14,108 bases of DNA from Methanosarcinaceae archaeon. GTDB taxonomy: Archaea > Halobacteriota > Methanosarcinia > Methanosarcinales > Methanosarcinaceae. Both the position numbers and the translations under genes were made by a program. The DNA lies in assembly GCA_030594665.1 (NCBI GenBank), contig JAUVET010000010.1, forward strand, positions 1 through 14,108, in the 5' to 3' direction. The notes under the pieces are model-generated. The model had not been told where the DNA came from. It did no database searches and worked only from the letters and a program-made list of their open reading frames with translations. Within the stretch, counting starts at the first letter, position 1; every line of letters begins with the position of its first letter. Below are positions 12,195 through 14,108 of the stretch, piece after piece.

Positions 12195-13829
12195 TCAAGA
12201 ACGCATTAAAGAGCGGATCCCCATCAAAACCGCACCAACAAAACCGCCAACTCCGAGCAACATGTAATTTGCTTCACCTCTGGCTATCAGGTATACTGAT
12301 GAGACAACCAATACTGACAGGAAGGTATATTGTGAGAATTCATCAAGCAGCCGGTATTTGCCAAGAGCATTGTTTTTGCCCCGTAGCTTCTCGATCCTGT
12401 AGCCCTGTATGGTCTCAATGACATCATTGATCCCTGCAGGAAGACTCTTGAATATTTCCATATATTCATCGATCTCCATCTGGAGATTTCCTGCAATTCG
12501 CTTGATGGAATAGCGTTCCTTCATTGCCCTGGAGATTATGGGTTTTGCTTCTGCCATAAGGCTGTAATTGGGATCAAGGTCCAGACACACAGATTCAATG
12601 AGCATCAATGCGCGTTCAAGTGTGGAAAATTCACTTGGCAAAGACATGTTGTATTTTAAGGCAAGTTTTGCGTAGTTGTCGCTCTGCCGTTCCCCAATCA
12701 AATAATGCTGTTTTGTGATAAGGTCGTCTAAGTCCCACTTGAACCTGTGGAGGTCAATGTCATCCCTACTCAAATTGCCGATTTTCAAAAATACGTCCGC
12801 TGCAACATCGACATTTTTAGTATACATGGCATAAAAAAGATTCAGCATATTTCGTATCATATCCCCGTCGATCTTTCCGACTGCGCCAAAATCGATGAAT
12901 GCAATGGTTCCGTCCTTGACCACAATGTTCCCACCGTGTGGATCGGCATGGTAAAAACCGTCTATGTACACCTGTTTAAGGTAACTTGAACTTATCAACT
13001 GCACATATTTGGAACGTGTTTCGGGGTCCACATCGACAACGTCCTTGATCTGGGTACCTTCCATAAAATCCATTACCAGAACAGTCTTACGACAATGATC
13101 AAGATACACATCCGGGATCAATACATTTTCAACATCTTTAAAGTTTTCACGGAACCGTTTGATGTTCATTGCCTCAACCATGTAATCGAGTTCCTTATGC
13201 AGCATATCCTCAAATTCCTGCAGGAACACATTAATATCAAAGTTCTTCCCAATCCCCATCATACGGGCAAATAGAGGCATTAGATCATAGAATATACTAA
13301 TATCTACGTTTATTGTATCGATCAAATTCGGACGCTCAATCTTCACAGCTACATCATTGCCATTCAGGACCGCCTTGTATACCTGTCCGATCGATGCACT
13401 CGCAATAGGTGTTGTGTCAAATTCATCAAACATCTCCAATATGTCATTGCAATGGTAACACGTTGAACTGTGTTCCTTCTCATCATTTGCAATATCACAG
13501 GCACATTCAGTCTCAAAGGCTTTGCGCATCTCGATAAACTCAAGAGCTTTTACATTGTCCTGTAACTTTCCAAGTTCCTCAATATAAGAATGGGGGACCA
13601 GATCAGGGCGTTTGCTCAGCGTCTGCCCGAGTTTAACATAAGTCGGACCAAGTTCTTCAAAGGCAAGACGCAGTTTTGTAGCATTGTCTCGTTTTTTGGC
13701 ATCAACAGCAGTGCTGCATACTTCCGTAGGTCTGCTGACCTTGCTCAGGTCCTTGTATAAAAGGGATAACAGATTGTATTTGAAGAATACCTTTGCAATG
13801 GTCAGGTATCTTCTTATCTTTCTAAACAT
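12195..13829 (-). CDS. ABC1/UbiB-family atypical kinase, membrane-anchored
   Basis: A 544-residue atypical kinase of the ABC1/UbiB/ADCK family; bacterial and mitochondrial members support isoprenoid quinone synthesis, while archaeal roles are unproven. Motifs seen: KLGQ at 66-69, the alanine-rich loop ASASIGQV (143-150), VAVK with K163, KELDY with the E213-x-D215 pair, DPHGGN (296-301), and DFGA (313-316). Two hydrophobic segments near the C-terminus (about 502-520 and 523-542) predict a membrane hairpin, as in UbiB. Between KxGQ and the alanine loop there is a cysteine-bearing stretch, C109-x-C111 and C124-x2-C127, that I do not know from the family. The start at 13829 has no clear ribosome site; an AT-rich stretch (ATTAAAA) at 13853-13847 may be a promoter for a leaderless transcript. 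Confidence 0.92.
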   Translation of the reverse strand: MFRKIRRYLTIAKVFFKYNLLSLLYKDLSKVSRPTEVCSTAVDAKKRDNATKLRLAFEELGPTYVKLGQTLSKRPDLVPHSYIEELGKLQDNVKALEFIEMRKAFETECACDIANDEKEHSSTCYHCNDILEMFDEFDTTPIASASIGQVYKAVLNGNDVAVKIERPNLIDTINVDISIFYDLMPLFARMMGIGKNFDINVFLQEFEDMLHKELDYMVEAMNIKRFRENFKDVENVLIPDVYLDHCRKTVLVMDFMEGTQIKDVVDVDPETRSKYVQLISSSYLKQVYIDGFYHADPHGGNIVVKDGTIAFIDFGAVGKIDGDMIRNMLNLFYAMYTKNVDVAADVFLKIGNLSRDDIDLHRFKWDLDDLITKQHYLIGERQSDNYAKLALKYNMSLPSEFSTLERALMLIESVCLDLDPNYSLMAEAKPIISRAMKERYSIKRIAGNLQMEIDEYMEIFKSLPAGINDVIETIQGYRIEKLRGKNNALGKYRLLDEFSQYTFLSVLVVSSVYLIARGEANYMLLGVGGFVGAVLMGIRSLMRS

Positions 13830-14108
13830 AGAATCACATATTTATCTTTTAATGCATCCGATATCAAAAATTGAAAACCAACAAATGTTAGTTCTTTCAC
13901 TTTCATTTTCGTTTCCATGAGCAAACAACTAATAGTTAATTACAAAGCAACCTATAAAATGATTCACCTCACTTTCCGCAGGTGTCTATAAAAATTCAAT
14001 AATTTCTTCTGATAGCGTTTATGTCAATTGTATGCTCATTTGACCTGCGGAAAGTGAGATGTTACAGACAATTTAGCCTTTAATTGTTATACATAACTGA
14101 CAATCACA
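13830..14108. other. Upstream region of the kinase gene, to window end
   Basis: AT-rich, with no convincing gene. It contains the inverted-repeat element at 13968-14058. The last 50 bases show nothing recognisable. Confidence 0.5.
13968..14058. repeat. Inverted-repeat element, second intact copy
   Basis: CTCACTTTCCGCAGGT (13968-13983) and ACCTGCGGAAAGTGAG (14043-14058) are exact 16-bp reverse complements separated by 59 bases. The ends match those at 11481-11550, but the centre is longer and unrelated in sequence, and no flanking duplication is obvious. Confidence 0.8.

Overview
The window is archaeal and most probably comes from a methanogenic or methanotrophic member of the Methanosarcinales; ANME-2d/Methanoperedens-like archaea are one possibility, but the exact lineage is inference. 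The main evidence is a beta-RFAP synthase (first committed step of methanopterin synthesis), an archaeal Nop5-fibrillarin pair (box C/D RNP), a GHMP-type shikimate kinase, a tandem KaiC-like ATPase, and AT-rich boxes about 26 bp before several start codons, as expected for archaeal TATA promoters with short or absent leaders.

Layout. 1-3363 is an accessory stretch. It holds a decayed fragment resembling a CDP-alcohol phosphatidyltransferase (minus strand), a BrnT-type toxin with a CopG-family antitoxin (plus), a UPF0175 antitoxin with a PIN-domain toxin (minus), and gaps full of small dispersed palindromic repeats. 3364-6136 is a tight plus-strand cluster: beta-RFAP synthase, Nop5 and fibrillarin, with 1-bp and 0-bp spacings. 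The beta-RFAP synthase ends in a tail written by a 13-unit hexanucleotide repeat. 6218-7609 (minus) is a two-domain KaiC-like ATPase. 7803-10008 (plus) looks like one operon: a small PD-(D/E)XK-like protein, shikimate kinase, an AroQ-type chorismate mutase with altered active-site residues, and PurE. 10091-11068 is a radical SAM enzyme with an extra C-terminal three-cysteine motif and its own TATA-like box; a 73-residue zinc-ribbon protein follows. 11352-12194 has no convincing gene but is dense in repeats. 12195-13829 (minus) is an ABC1/UbiB-family atypical kinase carrying a four-cysteine insertion, and a further repeat pair closes the window.

Working together: Nop5 and fibrillarin form the core of the archaeal box C/D 2'-O-methylation RNP; shikimate kinase and chorismate mutase act in aromatic amino acid synthesis; PurE acts in purine synthesis. 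The two toxin-antitoxin pairs each show the overlapping start/stop arrangement expected of translationally coupled modules.

No large undescribed system is evident. The items most worth a second look are the three families of dispersed palindromes (especially the perfect 16-18 bp inverted repeats around CTCACTTTCCGCAGGT), the hexanucleotide-encoded protein tail, the chorismate mutase substitutions, the extra cysteine motifs in the radical SAM and UbiB-family proteins, and the small nuclease-like and zinc-ribbon proteins.
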